Shown here piece by piece: positions 34,816-45,355 of a stretch of 64,000 nt of DNA. Each line of letters opens with the position of its first letter. Positions within the stretch are counted from its first letter, which is position 1. Below the pieces are notes generated by a model, which had not been told where the DNA came from, did not search any database, and saw nothing but the letters and a program-made list of their open reading frames with translations. A program made the translations under genes and the position numbers. Source of the DNA: Streptococcus ovis DSM 16829 (lineage in GTDB: Bacteria; Bacillota; Bacilli; Lactobacillales; Streptococcaceae); the NCBI RefSeq assembly GCF_000380125.1, contig NZ_KB904564.1:1-64000 (forward strand), in the 5' to 3' direction.

Positions 34816-37800
34816 ATGGCAAAATTTAATCAAAAATATTCCATTGGCTTAGATATAGGGGTTTCTTCGGTTGGGTATGCTGTAGTTACAGAGGATCACA
34901 AAGTGCCAAGTTTTAAATTTCGTGTGTTTGGAGAAACAGAGAAAAAGTACATTAAGAAGAATCTAATTGGCTCAACAATTTTTGAGTCCGCAGAACCTGC
35001 TCAAGATACAAGATTATTTAGAACGAGTAGCCGTAGACTTGAAAGAAGAAATAACAGGATTAAATATCTACGTGAAATTTTTAAAGAGGAAATTGATAAG
35101 GTAGATAAAAACTTTTATCGCCGGCTGGATGAGACGTTTAGAATCGTAGATGACAAAAGTGATGATATCAGAATTAAACATCCTTTTTTTGGAAAAAAAG
35201 ATTTAGAAAAAGAATTTCATCAGCAATATCCGACTATTTATCATTTAAGAAAATATTTAGCCGATATGCCTGACACTGAAGAAAAAGCTGACATCAGAGA
35301 AGTTTATATGGCGCTTTCTCATATTTTAAAATATCGTGGAAACTTCTTAACAACTCGTGATATAAATCCTAATAATATTGATATAAAAGAAAAATGGAAA
35401 GATTTTGTACTTGCTTGTCAAGAGTGTTTTGACATGGAATTACCTGACGGATATGAAGAGTTTTATACTGTCTTGAAAGAAAAATTAGCGCGTAAAGATA
35501 AAGTAAAAACAATGGTTTCTTTATTTCCAAAAGAAGAAAGTAAAAAAGATACAAGTGTTTTTAAACAATTATTACATTTGTTATTTGGATTATCTACAAA
35601 ATTTAAAGTTTGTTTCGAGTTAGATGAAGAACCAGACTTAGACTTTTTAAAAGAGAATTATGATGAAAAATTATCGGAGTTACTATGTGTTATTTCTGAT
35701 GATTTTTCTAATGTTTTTGCTTGTTTAAAATCTTTCAACGATACATTATTGCTTTCAGATATGCTAACTCATAAAGGAGGAACGCATGCTAGATTTTCAG
35801 CAACAATGATTGATAGATATGAAGAACACAGAAAAGATTTACAGCGGTTAAAATCTTTTGTAAAACAAAATTTATCAGAGCAAGATTATCTAGATATTTT
35901 CGGTAAAAAGACGGAGAAGGGATTTGTAGTTGATAAAGAGATAAGAGGTTATGCGGGATATATTAATAATAAGACAAAAATAGACGATTTTTATTCATAT
36001 CTTAGTAATAAAATCAAAATGTTAGAAGGTGCTGATTATTTTCTAGATAAAATTGAACATAAAACGTTATTAAGAAAACTCAGAACAGTTGATAACGGTG
36101 CAATACCGAATCAAATTCATGCCTATGAATTTGTTAAAATAATTGATAGACAAGGGAAAAATTACCCATTCTTATTGGAAAATAAGGAGAAATTGCTAAA
36201 AATTTTAACTGTTCGAATTCCGTATTTTGTAGGACCTTTAGCACAAAAAGATGGCAGCCGATTTTCTTGGTATGTAAAGAATGAAGCACCAAATGTTTTA
36301 GATTCAGATGATGAGGATACTAAGGCTGGGAAAATTCGTCCCTGGAATATAGACCAGTTGGTTAATATGAATGAAACAAGAAAAGAATTTATTAATAATC
36401 TAATAGGAGAAGACACTGTTCTTTTAAATAAAAAAGTATTACCTAAAAGAAGTTTAATTTATGAAGAACTAATGCTACATAATGAATTAACGAGGGTGAA
36501 GTATAAAAATAAATATGGAAAGACTGATTCATTTAAATCTGATGTCAGGAAGGCTATTATTAAAGACTTGTTTAAAGATACATCTAAAAGAGTTACAGTG
36601 AAACAACTAGTGAATTATTTGCAGAACTGCCATGATGAATTAAAAGTTGTTGAGATAGTAGCTGGGGTAAGACAATCATTTAATGCCTCCTTGAAGACTT
36701 ACAACGATTTTAAAAATATTTTTTCTGCACAGATGTTAGATTCTGAAGAATATCAAAATGAATTAGAAGAAATTGTAAAGATTATTACTGTATTTGAAGA
36801 TAAGAAATCAATTAAAGATTATTTCAAGAAAAATTTTTCAAATTTTTTATCGGATGAACAAATTGATCAACTATCTAAATTAAGATATAAAGGATGGGGA
36901 GAATATTCACAAGAATTGTTGACGAATATACGAGATGAAGATACTGGATTTAATTTATTGCAATTTGTTAGGACAGATGATAGAAACAGAAATCTTCAAC
37001 AGTTAATTTCTGACGATAAATTGTCCTTTAAACATAAGATTTCAGAAATCCAATCGCAATCTTTACAATCAGATACATTATCTGAAAGCATTAAAGAAAT
37101 TGCAGGAAGTCCAGCGCTCAAGCGTGGCATTTTAAATAGTATCAAAATTGTTGATGAACTTGTAGATATTATTGGTTATCCACCTCAAAAAATTGTAATT
37201 GAAATGGCACGAGAAAATATGACAACAGAGGAGGGGAAAAAGAAATCAAAACCAAGAAAAACCAAACTTGAACAAGCTTTAAAGAGAATGGAAACAGATT
37301 TATTGGTTGATAATGGTAAAAATAAGGGGCAACTGAAATATAGTAACGAAGAACTACAATCAGAAAAACTCTATTTATATTGTCTGCAAAATGGGAAAGA
37401 TATGTATTCGTTAGATAAGGATGGTAATCCGGAAACTATAGATTATAATCAATTAAATCAGTATGAAGTGGATCATATTATACCGTATAGCCATTTACCG
37501 ATAGATTCTATTGATAATAAAGTCTTGACTCGTCGAATAAACAATCAGAATAAAGAAGCAAATATTCCAAATAAAGATATTGTTCGGAAAATGAAGCCTT
37601 TTTGGGAACAGCTTTATGAAGCAAAACTGATTTCACAAGTTAAATTTCAACGATTAACAACAGCAGAAAGAACACCTAATGGTGTTTTAACAGAGGATAT
37701 GAAGGCAGGATTCATCGAACGTCAATTAGTTGAAACACGCCAGATTATTAAACATGTCGCTCGAATTTTAGATGGTCGATTTGAAAGTAGTAAAATTGTT

Positions 37801-39036
37801 ACTTTAAAGTCTCAATTAGTATCTAACTTTAGAAATACTTTTCATTTACCTAAGATTAGAGAGTTAAACGATTACCATCATGCCCATGATGCTTATTTGA
37901 ATGTTGTTATTGCCCAAACTTTGTTAAAAGCATATCCGAAATTGGCACCAGAACTAGTTTATGGTCAGTATAGAAAATTTAATCGTCATGAGGAAAATAA
38001 AGCAACAGTCAAAAAACATTTGTATTCAAATGTAATGAAATTTTTCAACAGTCCAGAAACTAAAGTTAGTAAAGAAGTTTGGAGCTGTAGTAGGGATTTA
38101 CCTATTATTAAAAAAGTTTTATATAAATCTCAAATTAATTTTGTTAAAAGGACAGTGATAAAAAAGGGTGGTTTCTTTAATCAAAATCCTGTTGGTCAAA
38201 ATTCTACGAAACTAGCACCAGAAAATCTCTATCCAATAAAGCAGGGGTTAAATCCATCTATTTATGGAGGATACGGGCCGCTAAATTCAGCCCTTTCAGT
38301 TCTAATAATAGCAGAGAAAATGAATAATAGAACCAATAAAACAAAACTAGTAAAAGAACTTCATGATATTGATATTATTGATTATAAGAGATTCAATGAA
38401 AATCCAATTGATTTTCTCAATAGTCCAGAATTCTTAAGTAAAAATGATTTTTCTAGAGTAAAAAACTATATTCAGATTCCTAAATATTCTTTAGTTCAAC
38501 AAGCTAATGGTGGAAAAATGATGATTGAAAGTTCTACAAATTTACATAAGGCAACACAATTTAAATTGACTGAATCCCAAAGTGAACTCTTTTATCATAT
38601 GAAACGTTATTTGACAAAATCAAATTTGATGGATTTAAAGGATGAAATGGCAGTTAAAGAAAGTGTTAACTTTATTGAACAACATAGCGATGAATTTGAT
38701 AAACTTGCAGAAGCAATATTTAATTTCTCCAGAAAATACCTTGGTGAAACAGCAGGTTTAAAATCATTAGAATCAGGTTATAACAACCGGAACTTTAAAG
38801 ATTTTCAATGTAACGATGAAGTAGTTAGATATTATTATGAGAATTTTTTAAAGATGTTTGAATTTGTAAAAAGTGGAGTTAGTAGAGATATTAAAACTTA
38901 CTTTTCTGAAAAAAATTCAGTTGCGAGACCAAGATATAAGCCAAATTCTAAATTACTCTCAGCCACCCTCATCCACCAATCCATCACAGGTCTTTACGAA
39001 ACTCGCATTGATTTGAGTAAGTGGGGAGAAGAGTAA
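34816..39036 (+). CDS. cas9: CRISPR-associated endonuclease Cas9 (type II-A)
   Basis: A 1406-residue RNA-guided DNA endonuclease. RuvC-I D13 (IGLDIG), arginine-rich bridge helix about 65-90, RuvC-II E796 (VIEMARENM), HNH with D886-H887 ([12 protein letters not shown]), RuvC-III H1022 and D1025 ([10 protein letters not shown]). In the PAM-interacting domain R1371-P-R1373 lines up with R1333/R1335 of SpCas9, predicting an NGG-type PAM. All catalytic residues are present. ATG at 34816 after AGGAG; the open frame extends upstream but runs through the tracrRNA gene. The body is AT-rich while the last 90 bases are host-like. The stop overlaps cas1 (TAATG). Confidence 0.97.
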   Translation: MAKFNQKYSIGLDIGVSSVGYAVVTEDHKVPSFKFRVFGETEKKYIKKNLIGSTIFESAEPAQDTRLFRTSSRRLERRNNRIKYLREIFKEEIDKVDKNFYRRLDETFRIVDDKSDDIRIKHPFFGKKDLEKEFHQQYPTIYHLRKYLADMPDTEEKADIREVYMALSHILKYRGNFLTTRDINPNNIDIKEKWKDFVLACQECFDMELPDGYEEFYTVLKEKLARKDKVKTMVSLFPKEESKKDTSVFKQLLHLLFGLSTKFKVCFELDEEPDLDFLKENYDEKLSELLCVISDDFSNVFACLKSFNDTLLLSDMLTHKGGTHARFSATMIDRYEEHRKDLQRLKSFVKQNLSEQDYLDIFGKKTEKGFVVDKEIRGYAGYINNKTKIDDFYSYLSNKIKMLEGADYFLDKIEHKTLLRKLRTVDNGAIPNQIHAYEFVKIIDRQGKNYPFLLENKEKLLKILTVRIPYFVGPLAQKDGSRFSWYVKNEAPNVLDSDDEDTKAGKIRPWNIDQLVNMNETRKEFINNLIGEDTVLLNKKVLPKRSLIYEELMLHNELTRVKYKNKYGKTDSFKSDVRKAIIKDLFKDTSKRVTVKQLVNYLQNCHDELKVVEIVAGVRQSFNASLKTYNDFKNIFSAQMLDSEEYQNELEEIVKIITVFEDKKSIKDYFKKNFSNFLSDEQIDQLSKLRYKGWGEYSQELLTNIRDEDTGFNLLQFVRTDDRNRNLQQLISDDKLSFKHKISEIQSQSLQSDTLSESIKEIAGSPALKRGILNSIKIVDELVDIIGYPPQKIVIEMARENMTTEEGKKKSKPRKTKLEQALKRMETDLLVDNGKNKGQLKYSNEELQSEKLYLYCLQNGKDMYSLDKDGNPETIDYNQLNQYEVDHIIPYSHLPIDSIDNKVLTRRINNQNKEANIPNKDIVRKMKPFWEQLYEAKLISQVKFQRLTTAERTPNGVLTEDMKAGFIERQLVETRQIIKHVARILDGRFESSKIVTLKSQLVSNFRNTFHLPKIRELNDYHHAHDAYLNVVIAQTLLKAYPKLAPELVYGQYRKFNRHEENKATVKKHLYSNVMKFFNSPETKVSKEVWSCSRDLPIIKKVLYKSQINFVKRTVIKKGGFFNQNPVGQNSTKLAPENLYPIKQGLNPSIYGGYGPLNSALSVLIIAEKMNNRTNKTKLVKELHDIDIIDYKRFNENPIDFLNSPEFLSKNDFSRVKNYIQIPKYSLVQQANGGKMMIESSTNLHKATQFKLTESQSELFYHMKRYLTKSNLMDLKDEMAVKESVNFIEQHSDEFDKLAEAIFNFSRKYLGETAGLKSLESGYNNRNFKDFQCNDEVVRYYYENFLKMFEFVKSGVSRDIKTYFSEKNSVARPRYKPNSKLLSATLIHQSITGLYETRIDLSKWGEE

Positions 39037-39902
39037 TGGGATGGCGAACAGTAGTTGTTAATACACATTCAAAATTATCCTACAAAAATAACCATTTGAT
39101 TTTTAAAGATGCTTATAAAACAGAGATGATTCATCTGTCTGAGATTGATATTCTGTTACTGGAAACAACAGATATAGTATTGTCTACAATGTTAATAAAG
39201 CGTCTTGTAGATGAGAATATTTTAGTGATATTCTGTGATGATAAACGATTGCCAACAGCTATGATCATGCCTTATTATGCAAGGCATGATTCTAGCTTGC
39301 AATTGAGCAATCAAATTGCATGGGGAGAAGATATCAAATGTGAGGTTTGGACAACCATCATTGCTCAGAAAATTTTGAATCAGAGTATGTACTTGGGAGA
39401 ATGTTCGTTCTTTGAAAAGTCTCAATCCATTATGGACTTGTATCATAGTTTAGAGCCATTTGATCCGAGTAATCGTGAAGGGCATGCTGCGCGTATTTAT
39501 TTTAATACTTTGTTCGGGAATGATTTTTCACGGGAGCAGGATAATGACATCAATGCAGGACTTGACTATGGTTATACGTTACTATTAAGCATGTTTGCGC
39601 GTGAGGTGGTAGTGTGTGGGTGCATGACACAATTTGGTCTGAAGCATGCCAATCAGTTCAACCAGTTTAATTTTGCCAGTGATGTCATGGAGCCGTTTCG
39701 TCCCATTGTGGATAGGATTATCTATGAAAACCGCAATAATTCTTTTGTCAAAATGAAGCGTGAGTTGTTCACGATATTTTCAGAGACGTATCTTTATAAT
39801 AACAAAGAAATGTACCTCTCAAATATTGTCAGTGATTATACGAAAAAGGTCGTGAAGGCGTTGAATAATCAAGGAAAAGGAGTTCCTGAGTTTAGGATAT
39901 GA
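39036..39902 (+). CDS. cas1: CRISPR integrase Cas1
   Basis: A 288-residue Cas1 of type II-A. Conserved metal-binding residues are the glutamate in [16 protein letters not shown], the histidine in [14 protein letters not shown] and the aspartate in SDVMEPFRP. With Cas2 it forms the integrase that inserts new spacers at the leader end. ATG at 39036 overlaps the cas9 stop; the open frame extends 15 bases further into cas9. Base composition is closer to the host average than cas9. Confidence 0.96.
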   Translation: MGWRTVVVNTHSKLSYKNNHLIFKDAYKTEMIHLSEIDILLLETTDIVLSTMLIKRLVDENILVIFCDDKRLPTAMIMPYYARHDSSLQLSNQIAWGEDIKCEVWTTIIAQKILNQSMYLGECSFFEKSQSIMDLYHSLEPFDPSNREGHAARIYFNTLFGNDFSREQDNDINAGLDYGYTLLLSMFAREVVVCGCMTQFGLKHANQFNQFNFASDVMEPFRPIVDRIIYENRNNSFVKMKRELFTIFSETYLYNNKEMYLSNIVSDYTKKVVKALNNQGKGVPEFRI

Positions 39903-40243
39903 GTTATCGGTATATGCGTATGATTTTAATGTTTGATATGCCAACGGATACAGCTGAGGAACGCAAGGCATATCGTAAATTTAGGAAGTTTTTACTTGGT
40001 GAAGGTTTTATCATGCACCAATTTTCTGTTTACAGTAAGTTGCTGCTTAATAATTCTGCTAACAAGGCGATGATAGACCGTCTTCAAGAGAACAACCCTA
40101 AAAAAGGGAGTATTACTTTATTGACAGTGACGGAGAAACAATTTGCTCGGATGATTTATTTACACGGAGCCCGTAATCAGAGTATTGCCAATTCAGATAG
40201 TCGAGTCGTGTTTTTAGGGGAGGCATACGATGCTGAAGATTAA
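39899..40243 (+). CDS. cas2: CRISPR-associated protein Cas2
   Basis: A 114-residue ferredoxin-fold protein ([17 protein letters not shown]...), structural partner of Cas1 in the adaptation complex. Four-base overlap with cas1 (ATGA) and 14-base overlap with csn2 show a tight operon. Confidence 0.95.
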   Translation: MSYRYMRMILMFDMPTDTAEERKAYRKFRKFLLGEGFIMHQFSVYSKLLLNNSANKAMIDRLQENNPKKGSITLLTVTEKQFARMIYLHGARNQSIANSDSRVVFLGEAYDAED

Positions 40244-40895
40244 TTTTCCGATTTTAGATGAACCCTTGACGTTAGAAAATGGGACGATTCTTGTTATCAA
40301 AGATGTGGCAATATTTTCAAATCTAATCAAGCAGCTTTATGACTATGATGAGGATGGCGAACTCAAATTATTTGATAGCAAGTTAAAATCACTTAAAGAA
40401 TCTGAGCTTATGGTAGTAACAGATATCTTAGGATATGATATCAATGCCCCTGCCCTTTTGAAGCTAATCCATGCGGATTTGGAATCACAGTTCAATGATA
40501 AGCCGGAAGTTAAATCAATGGTTGAAAAGTTAGCTGCAACGATCACAGAATTGATTGCCTTTGAATGTTTGGAAAATGAACTGGACTTGGAATTTGATGA
40601 GATTACAATTTTGGAGTTGATTAAGGCTTTAGGTGTAAAAATCGAAACACAAAGTGATACCATTTTTGAAAAATGTTTTGAAATACTACAAATTTTTAAT
40701 TACCTCAGTAAAAAGCGCCTTTTGATTTTTGTAAATAGCGGAGCTTATTTAACAAAAAAGGAAATGGGAAAGTTATTGGAGTACATTCGACTGTCTAACC
40801 AAACAGTATTATTTTTAGAACCAAGACGACTGTACGATTTTCCTCAATATGTTTTGGATGAAGATTACTTTTTGATGGCAGAAAATAATATGTAA
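40230..40895 (+). CDS. csn2: CRISPR adaptation protein Csn2
   Basis: A 221-residue Csn2 of the short subtype found with S. pyogenes-like type II-A loci. Csn2 forms a tetrameric ring that slides on double-stranded DNA ends during spacer acquisition; its presence marks subtype II-A. It overlaps cas2 and is the last cas gene before the leader. Confidence 0.93.
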   Translation: MLKINFPILDEPLTLENGTILVIKDVAIFSNLIKQLYDYDEDGELKLFDSKLKSLKESELMVVTDILGYDINAPALLKLIHADLESQFNDKPEVKSMVEKLAATITELIAFECLENELDLEFDEITILELIKALGVKIETQSDTIFEKCFEILQIFNYLSKKRLLIFVNSGAYLTKKEMGKLLEYIRLSNQTVLFLEPRRLYDFPQYVLDEDYFLMAENNM

Positions 40896-41107
40896 ATACG
40901 AATAAAAAGGTGTTGAAACAAACTCTGGATACTTCTTTGTAGTAGGTATTAAATATATAAAAGTGTAGCTAAAGTACTTGAAAATGTTGAATTGAAAGGC
41001 TTTTTGAGGTACAATAAGAGTAGCATAATGGAAGCATTTGAAACTGAAGTCTAGCTGGGATGAATGGCGCGATTACGAAATTTTCTAGATTCAAAATGGT
41101 CTACGAG
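40896..41107 (+). promoter_or_regulatory. CRISPR leader with array promoter
   Basis: Gene-free AT-rich leader. TTGAAT (40987-40992), 17 bp and TACAAT (41010-41015) form a promoter for the pre-crRNA. The last seven bases, CTACGAG (41101-41107), match the leader-anchoring sequence at the integration end of type II-A arrays. Confidence 0.8.
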
Positions 41108-41605
41108 GTTTTAGAGCTGTGTTGTTTCGAATGGTTCCAAAACCGCACCGTCACCGTACTTGATTTTTGTATTGTTTTAGAGCTGTGTTGTTTCGAATGG
41201 TTCCAAAACGTTACTCCTTTTCCACCTGCAAGAGAAGAAGTTTTAGAGCTGTGTTGTTTCGAATGGTTCCAAAACTATTGCAGATGATAAAGCACTAGCC
41301 GACAAGTTTTAGAGCTGTGTTGTTTCGAATGGTTCCAAAACAAGCGAGACAACTTACCGAGACAAAGAACTGTTTTAGAGCTGTGTTGTTTCGAATGGTT
41401 CCAAAACGGCAGTTGCTGTCTCATCCCTTAGCAATTAGTTTTAGAGCTGTGTTGTTTCGAATGGTTCCAAAACATGTATTCGGATGAATTTAAAAAGATG
41501 AAGGTTTTAGAGCTGTGTTGTTTCGAATGGTTCCAAAACCACAAGCTTAGCCCACTCTCGATAGCAAGCGTTTTAGAGCTATGTTGTTTCGAATGGTTTC
41601 AATAC
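41108..41605 (+). CRISPR. Type II-A CRISPR array, 8 repeats, 7 spacers
   Basis: Eight 36-bp repeats starting gttttagagctgtgttgttt at 41108, 41174, 41240, 41306, 41372, 41438, 41504 and 41570, with seven spacers of exactly 30 bp. Repeats 1-7 are identical. The last (41570-41605) is degenerate (ctgtg to ctatg, and an altered 3' end ggtttcaatac), which marks the distal end. Several spacers read as open coding sequence in one frame, fitting phage or plasmid genes. No spacer matches elsewhere in this window by eye. Confidence 0.98.
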
Positions 41606-41783
41606 TAAAATCATATGGGCATTCTAACTGTTAAGTTTGAGCAGTTGGATATTTTGGGCTCTGCTATTAGCTTGTATTTAAGTTGGACAAAAGGAGCGTG
41701 CTAAGATGTTCCTGCCTAATTAGGGGGAATGTATTTTTACTTAAAGTCCTGTAGCACGATGTGTTTTTCCAGTTAATAGTATA

Positions 41784-41805
41784 GAGAGGCGTGAGCCTCT
41801 TTTTT
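41784..41805 (+). terminator. Terminator downstream of CRISPR array
   Basis: AGAGGC-gtga-GCCTCT followed by seven T residues. Confidence 0.88.
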
Positions 41806-41835
41806 TGACTCCATAAAATTTTTTTAAGAGGATTT

Positions 41836-41880
41836 AAAATTTATATATTATGCAAATGAAGAAATTACTGATAAGATAGC
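41836..41880 (+). promoter_or_regulatory. Shared promoter/leader module, copy 1
   Basis: A TATATATTA-type -10 region, GCAAATG, and TGATAAGATAG about 20 bases later. Aligns base by base with modules at 47145 and 48011. A common regulator or a common leader-RNA function is inferred. Confidence 0.6.
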
Positions 41881-41907
41881 TACTATAAAAACACAAGGAG
41901 AGAAAAA

Positions 41908-43482
41908 ATGAAACAGAAATTTTTAGCAGGTGTCTTATCAGCGGTAGCGATTTTAACATTGGCAGCTTGTGGAACAGGTAGTGCTTCAAAATCGACAACT
42001 TCCTCTTCATCAGCAGCAGATGATGATACGTTTACCTATGCAATTGACGGGGACCCAAGTTCAACCAATCCAATCAATACAAGTGATCGCTGGGGCTTGA
42101 CTTTGACAAACTTTATTTACTCACCATTGATTCGAGTAGAAGCAGATGGCAGCTATGTCAATGAATTGGCAGATAGTTACGAAATCGCTGAAGATGGGTT
42201 GAGCATTACAGTGAAATTGCGTCAAGATGTGAAATGGTCAGATGGCGAAACCTTCACAGCTGATGACGTTATCTTTACTTACAATCAAAAAGTGAAGGAA
42301 GAAAATGGAAATGCAGATGGCCTTTACATCAATGAAAAACCTGTTACCTTTGAAAAAGTCGATGACTATACGGTGAAGTTTGTCTTGCCAGCAGTGAGTG
42401 CAGCGGCTCTAGACAACATCGTGACAGAAACCTACATCATTCCTGAACACATCTTCAATGATGAGGCTGACTTCTCTGTAGCAGAATTGAAAAACACGCC
42501 AGTCGGAACAGGTCCTTACAAATTTGTAGAATACAAACATGGTCAATTTATCAAGCTAGAAGCCAATGAAGAATACTACAAAGGGGAGCCTGAAATTGAC
42601 AACCTTGTTCTTCGGATTATCACCAGTGCTGACACACGTAAAGTTGCTCTTCAAACGGGTGAGGTGGATGCATCCTTTGTTCTTCCAACAGACATAGAGG
42701 ACTTGGATACAAAAACAATTAAGACCTATGCGTATACAGAAAACCGTGTTGGTTACCTTGGATTGAATACGACAACTCCTGAATTGAAAGATGTTCGCGT
42801 TCGTCAAGCTCTTCTATTTGCTTTGAATAAGGACGAGATGAATCAAGCGGCTTACTTGGATAAAAAATATTATGAAACACCGTATTCATTCTTGCCAGTT
42901 GCCAATCCATATACAACTGATAAAGTTGAAAAATATGAGCAAAATGTAGAAACGGCTAAGAAACTCTTGGCAGATGCAGGTGTCAGCAACTTGAAGGTCA
43001 ACTTGGGTTATAATTCATCTGATGCGGCGCAAACTTTACAAGCAACCTTGATCCAAGAGCAGTTGTCACAAATCGGTGTGACAGTTGAATTGGCAGGTGG
43101 AGATTCAACAGCGCTCTTTACAGAATTGCGCAAGGAAGGTTCTGTGGCTTATGACCTCTTCCTAGGTGGTTACATCATGGGGAATGACCCTGACCAATAC
43201 ACACGTCTCTTCAAAGTAGGCGGCGGTTCTAACTACTTTAAGCTGGATTCGGCCAAAGTGAACGGACTTTTTGAACAAGGTTCAGTAGAGTTGGACAAAA
43301 AGAAACGTGAAACCATCTACGATGACTTGCAAGCAGCAATTGCTGATGAAGCAGCCATCTATCCAATCGTTGACAACAAGAAAATCTTAGCTGTCAACAA
43401 CCGCGTGAGTGGTGTGGAAGAAACAGGCTTGATTCCGATTTATACCTTTGAAGATCCGTCACACTTGACGATGAAAGACTAA
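41908..43482 (+). CDS. Peptide-type ABC transporter substrate-binding lipoprotein
   Basis: A 524-residue family 5 extracellular solute-binding protein. Lipoprotein signal with lipobox LTLAAC and lipidated C21, then a Ser/Thr-rich linker (to about 36). Family landmarks include GDPSSTNPINTSDRWG, LADSYEIAEDGLSITVKLR and VKWSDGETFTADDV. It captures peptides, nickel complexes or similar ligands outside the membrane; the ligand is not evident. First gene of a five-gene operon. AAGGAG precedes the ATG. Confidence 0.9.
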   Translation: MKQKFLAGVLSAVAILTLAACGTGSASKSTTSSSSAADDDTFTYAIDGDPSSTNPINTSDRWGLTLTNFIYSPLIRVEADGSYVNELADSYEIAEDGLSITVKLRQDVKWSDGETFTADDVIFTYNQKVKEENGNADGLYINEKPVTFEKVDDYTVKFVLPAVSAAALDNIVTETYIIPEHIFNDEADFSVAELKNTPVGTGPYKFVEYKHGQFIKLEANEEYYKGEPEIDNLVLRIITSADTRKVALQTGEVDASFVLPTDIEDLDTKTIKTYAYTENRVGYLGLNTTTPELKDVRVRQALLFALNKDEMNQAAYLDKKYYETPYSFLPVANPYTTDKVEKYEQNVETAKKLLADAGVSNLKVNLGYNSSDAAQTLQATLIQEQLSQIGVTVELAGGDSTALFTELRKEGSVAYDLFLGGYIMGNDPDQYTRLFKVGGGSNYFKLDSAKVNGLFEQGSVELDKKKRETIYDDLQAAIADEAAIYPIVDNKKILAVNNRVSGVEETGLIPIYTFEDPSHLTMKD

Positions 43483-43496
43483 CAAGGAAAGAGGAT

Positions 43497-43523
43497 GAGT
43501 TTGAGAGTTTCCTTCTCAAACTC
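43497..43523 (+). terminator. Intercistronic attenuator hairpin
   Basis: Perfect 10-bp stem GAGTTTGAGA/TCTCAAACTC with a seven-base loop, followed by gttttctggttttt. It lies between the binding-protein gene and the permease and would lower permease expression relative to the lipoprotein. Confidence 0.7.
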
Positions 43524-43566
43524 GTTTTCTGGTTTTTATAAAACCAACCCTTTTATAGGAGCATGT

Positions 43567-44523
43567 ATGTTTAAATATATTGTCAAACGAATCGCACAAG
43601 CGATTCCCTTACTATTGTTGATTTCCTTTATTGTATTTTCTTTGATACAGGCGGCGCCCTTTGATGTCATTGATTCTTTAGCGACGCCCAATATGACAGC
43701 AGAGCAAATTGAATTGTTAAAAGAACAAAATGGCTTGAATGAGCCCTTTTTGGTGCAGTATTTTGTCTGGTTGAAAAATATTCTAATAGGAAACTTTGGT
43801 CATTCTTTGTTAACGCAGCACAGTATTGCAGCGGATTTGGCAGAGAAATTGCCCAATACGATTTCCCTGGTATTGCCAGCCTATGTGACAGCCTTGCTTG
43901 CGGCGATTGCATTAGGATTGCTTGCAGCGGCTAATCGTGGTAAGTGGATAGACCGTGCCGTGGATGCCTTTGCTTCTTTGGGAATTGCGGTGCCCACCTT
44001 CTGGTTTGCCATGATTTTGATTTATGTGTTTGGTTATCGTTTGAATTTGTTACCATTTATTGGAATGCATACGCTGGGGAAGGAAGGACAATTTGGGGAC
44101 TTTCTAGCCCACTTTATCCTTCCCTATATCACTTTGGTGATGGCCTTTATGCCAGAGTTGATTCGTTATATCCGGACATCGGCTATCATCGAGATGGATA
44201 AGGATTATGTGACAGTGCAGGAAGCTTTTCAGGCTAAGAAGAGTGAGGTTTTTGGGAAACACATTGCACGAAATGTATTGATTCCAATTGTCACCCAGAT
44301 TGGGATGGCCTTGCCGATGTTAGTAACAGGGGCTTTGATTACGGAGACCATTTATGCTTGGCCGGGCGTTGGTCCTTATCTTACTTCTGCGACCAAGGCT
44401 TTGGATTATCCAATTATTATGGCAGTCATGCTCTTGTCAGCGAGCCTTGTTATCCTAGGGAATCTGCTGTCAGATATTTTGTATTCACTGGTAGATCCGC
44501 GTATCACGAGAGGAGGGGAATAG
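43567..44523 (+). CDS. ABC transporter permease (DppB/OppB type)
   Basis: A 318-residue inner-membrane permease with six predicted helices. It begins MFKYIVKRIAQAIPLLLLIS, as DppB-type proteins do, and has an EAA-like loop near EAFQAKKSEVFGKHIARN. ATG at 43567 follows AGGAG; an earlier open frame runs back through the attenuator hairpin and is rejected. It pairs with the next gene's product. Confidence 0.92.
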   Translation: MFKYIVKRIAQAIPLLLLISFIVFSLIQAAPFDVIDSLATPNMTAEQIELLKEQNGLNEPFLVQYFVWLKNILIGNFGHSLLTQHSIAADLAEKLPNTISLVLPAYVTALLAAIALGLLAAANRGKWIDRAVDAFASLGIAVPTFWFAMILIYVFGYRLNLLPFIGMHTLGKEGQFGDFLAHFILPYITLVMAFMPELIRYIRTSAIIEMDKDYVTVQEAFQAKKSEVFGKHIARNVLIPIVTQIGMALPMLVTGALITETIYAWPGVGPYLTSATKALDYPIIMAVMLLSASLVILGNLLSDILYSLVDPRITRGGE

Positions 44524-44524
44524 G

Positions 44525-45355
44525 ATGTTTTGGAAACCATTTAAAGAAGAGTTGCTAGCGTCACCTCTCTATCTTTTTTCTGTCCTTTTTCTGCTGGCCT
44601 TATTAGTCCTATCCTTATTGGCACCTGTTTTGCCCTTGGATCCTAATACGACCAATGTCAGTCAGATGAATCAGGCCCCTAATTTGGAACATTTTTTTGG
44701 CACAGATAATGTGGGACGGGATTATTTTGCCCGCGTTCTTTATGGTGGGCGAATTTCTCTCCTTGTAGGTGTCCTTGCCATGATGGCGTCCGTCATGATT
44801 GGGAGTGTCATCGGGATTGTTGCTGGTTATTTTGGTGGGAACATCGATAGTTTTCTCATGCGGACGGTAGATGTGCTGTCCTCAATTCCGTGGTTGGTAC
44901 TGGTTATCGTTCTTAGTGTCTTTTTAAAACCTGGTTTGACTACGATTATTGTGGTTATCGGCGGTTTTTCGTGGATGAGCATTGCCCGTTTGGTGCGGGC
45001 GGAAACCCTATCTGCAAAAACAAATGACTATGTCCAATACGCTCGTTTTATCGGTGTGAGACCCATGACGATTATTTTTCGTCATATCTTACCATCTATT
45101 TTACCGACCTTGATTGTAGCGGCTTCGACTAGTATTTCGTCAGCGATTATGACAGAATCAGCCCTTAGTTTTTTAGGAATTGGTATTCAACAGCCCTTGG
45201 CTTCTTGGGGAAGTCTCTTGCAAAATGCCCAATCCACCTTGCAGAGTGCTCCATATATGGCGATTTTGCCAGGGATTTTCATTCTGCTGACCATCTATTC
45301 CTTTAATAACATCGGAGATTTAATCCGTGATGCCTTGCAGAAGGAGGTGGCCTAA
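44525..45355 (+). CDS. ABC transporter permease (DppC/OppC type)
   Basis: A 276-residue permease with six predicted helices, an extracytoplasmic N-terminal loop (PVLPLDPNTTNVSQMNQAP, FGTDNVGRDYFARVLYG) and an EAA loop (YVQYARFIGVRPMTIIFRHILPS). It begins one base after the previous stop and shares a base with the next start. AGGAGG is upstream. Confidence 0.93.
   Translation: MFWKPFKEELLASPLYLFSVLFLLALLVLSLLAPVLPLDPNTTNVSQMNQAPNLEHFFGTDNVGRDYFARVLYGGRISLLVGVLAMMASVMIGSVIGIVAGYFGGNIDSFLMRTVDVLSSIPWLVLVIVLSVFLKPGLTTIIVVIGGFSWMSIARLVRAETLSAKTNDYVQYARFIGVRPMTIIFRHILPSILPTLIVAASTSISSAIMTESALSFLGIGIQQPLASWGSLLQNAQSTLQSAPYMAILPGIFILLTIYSFNNIGDLIRDALQKEVA

Larger units (their letters stand above)
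41606..41907 (+). other. Spacer after CRISPR array
   Basis: No gene is supported. It contains a loose inverted repeat CGTGCTA/TAGCACG (41697-41703 and 41752-41758), a terminator at 41784-41805, and the promoter module of the following ABC operon. Confidence 0.6.

Noticed and set aside
41060-41287. An open frame with a repeated LELCCFEWFQN peptide
   Set aside because: It is the CRISPR repeat read in frame with spacers, not a protein gene.
41108-41605. Self-targeting spacers
   Set aside because: I compared the seven spacers with the window by eye and saw no match; the rest of the genome is not available.
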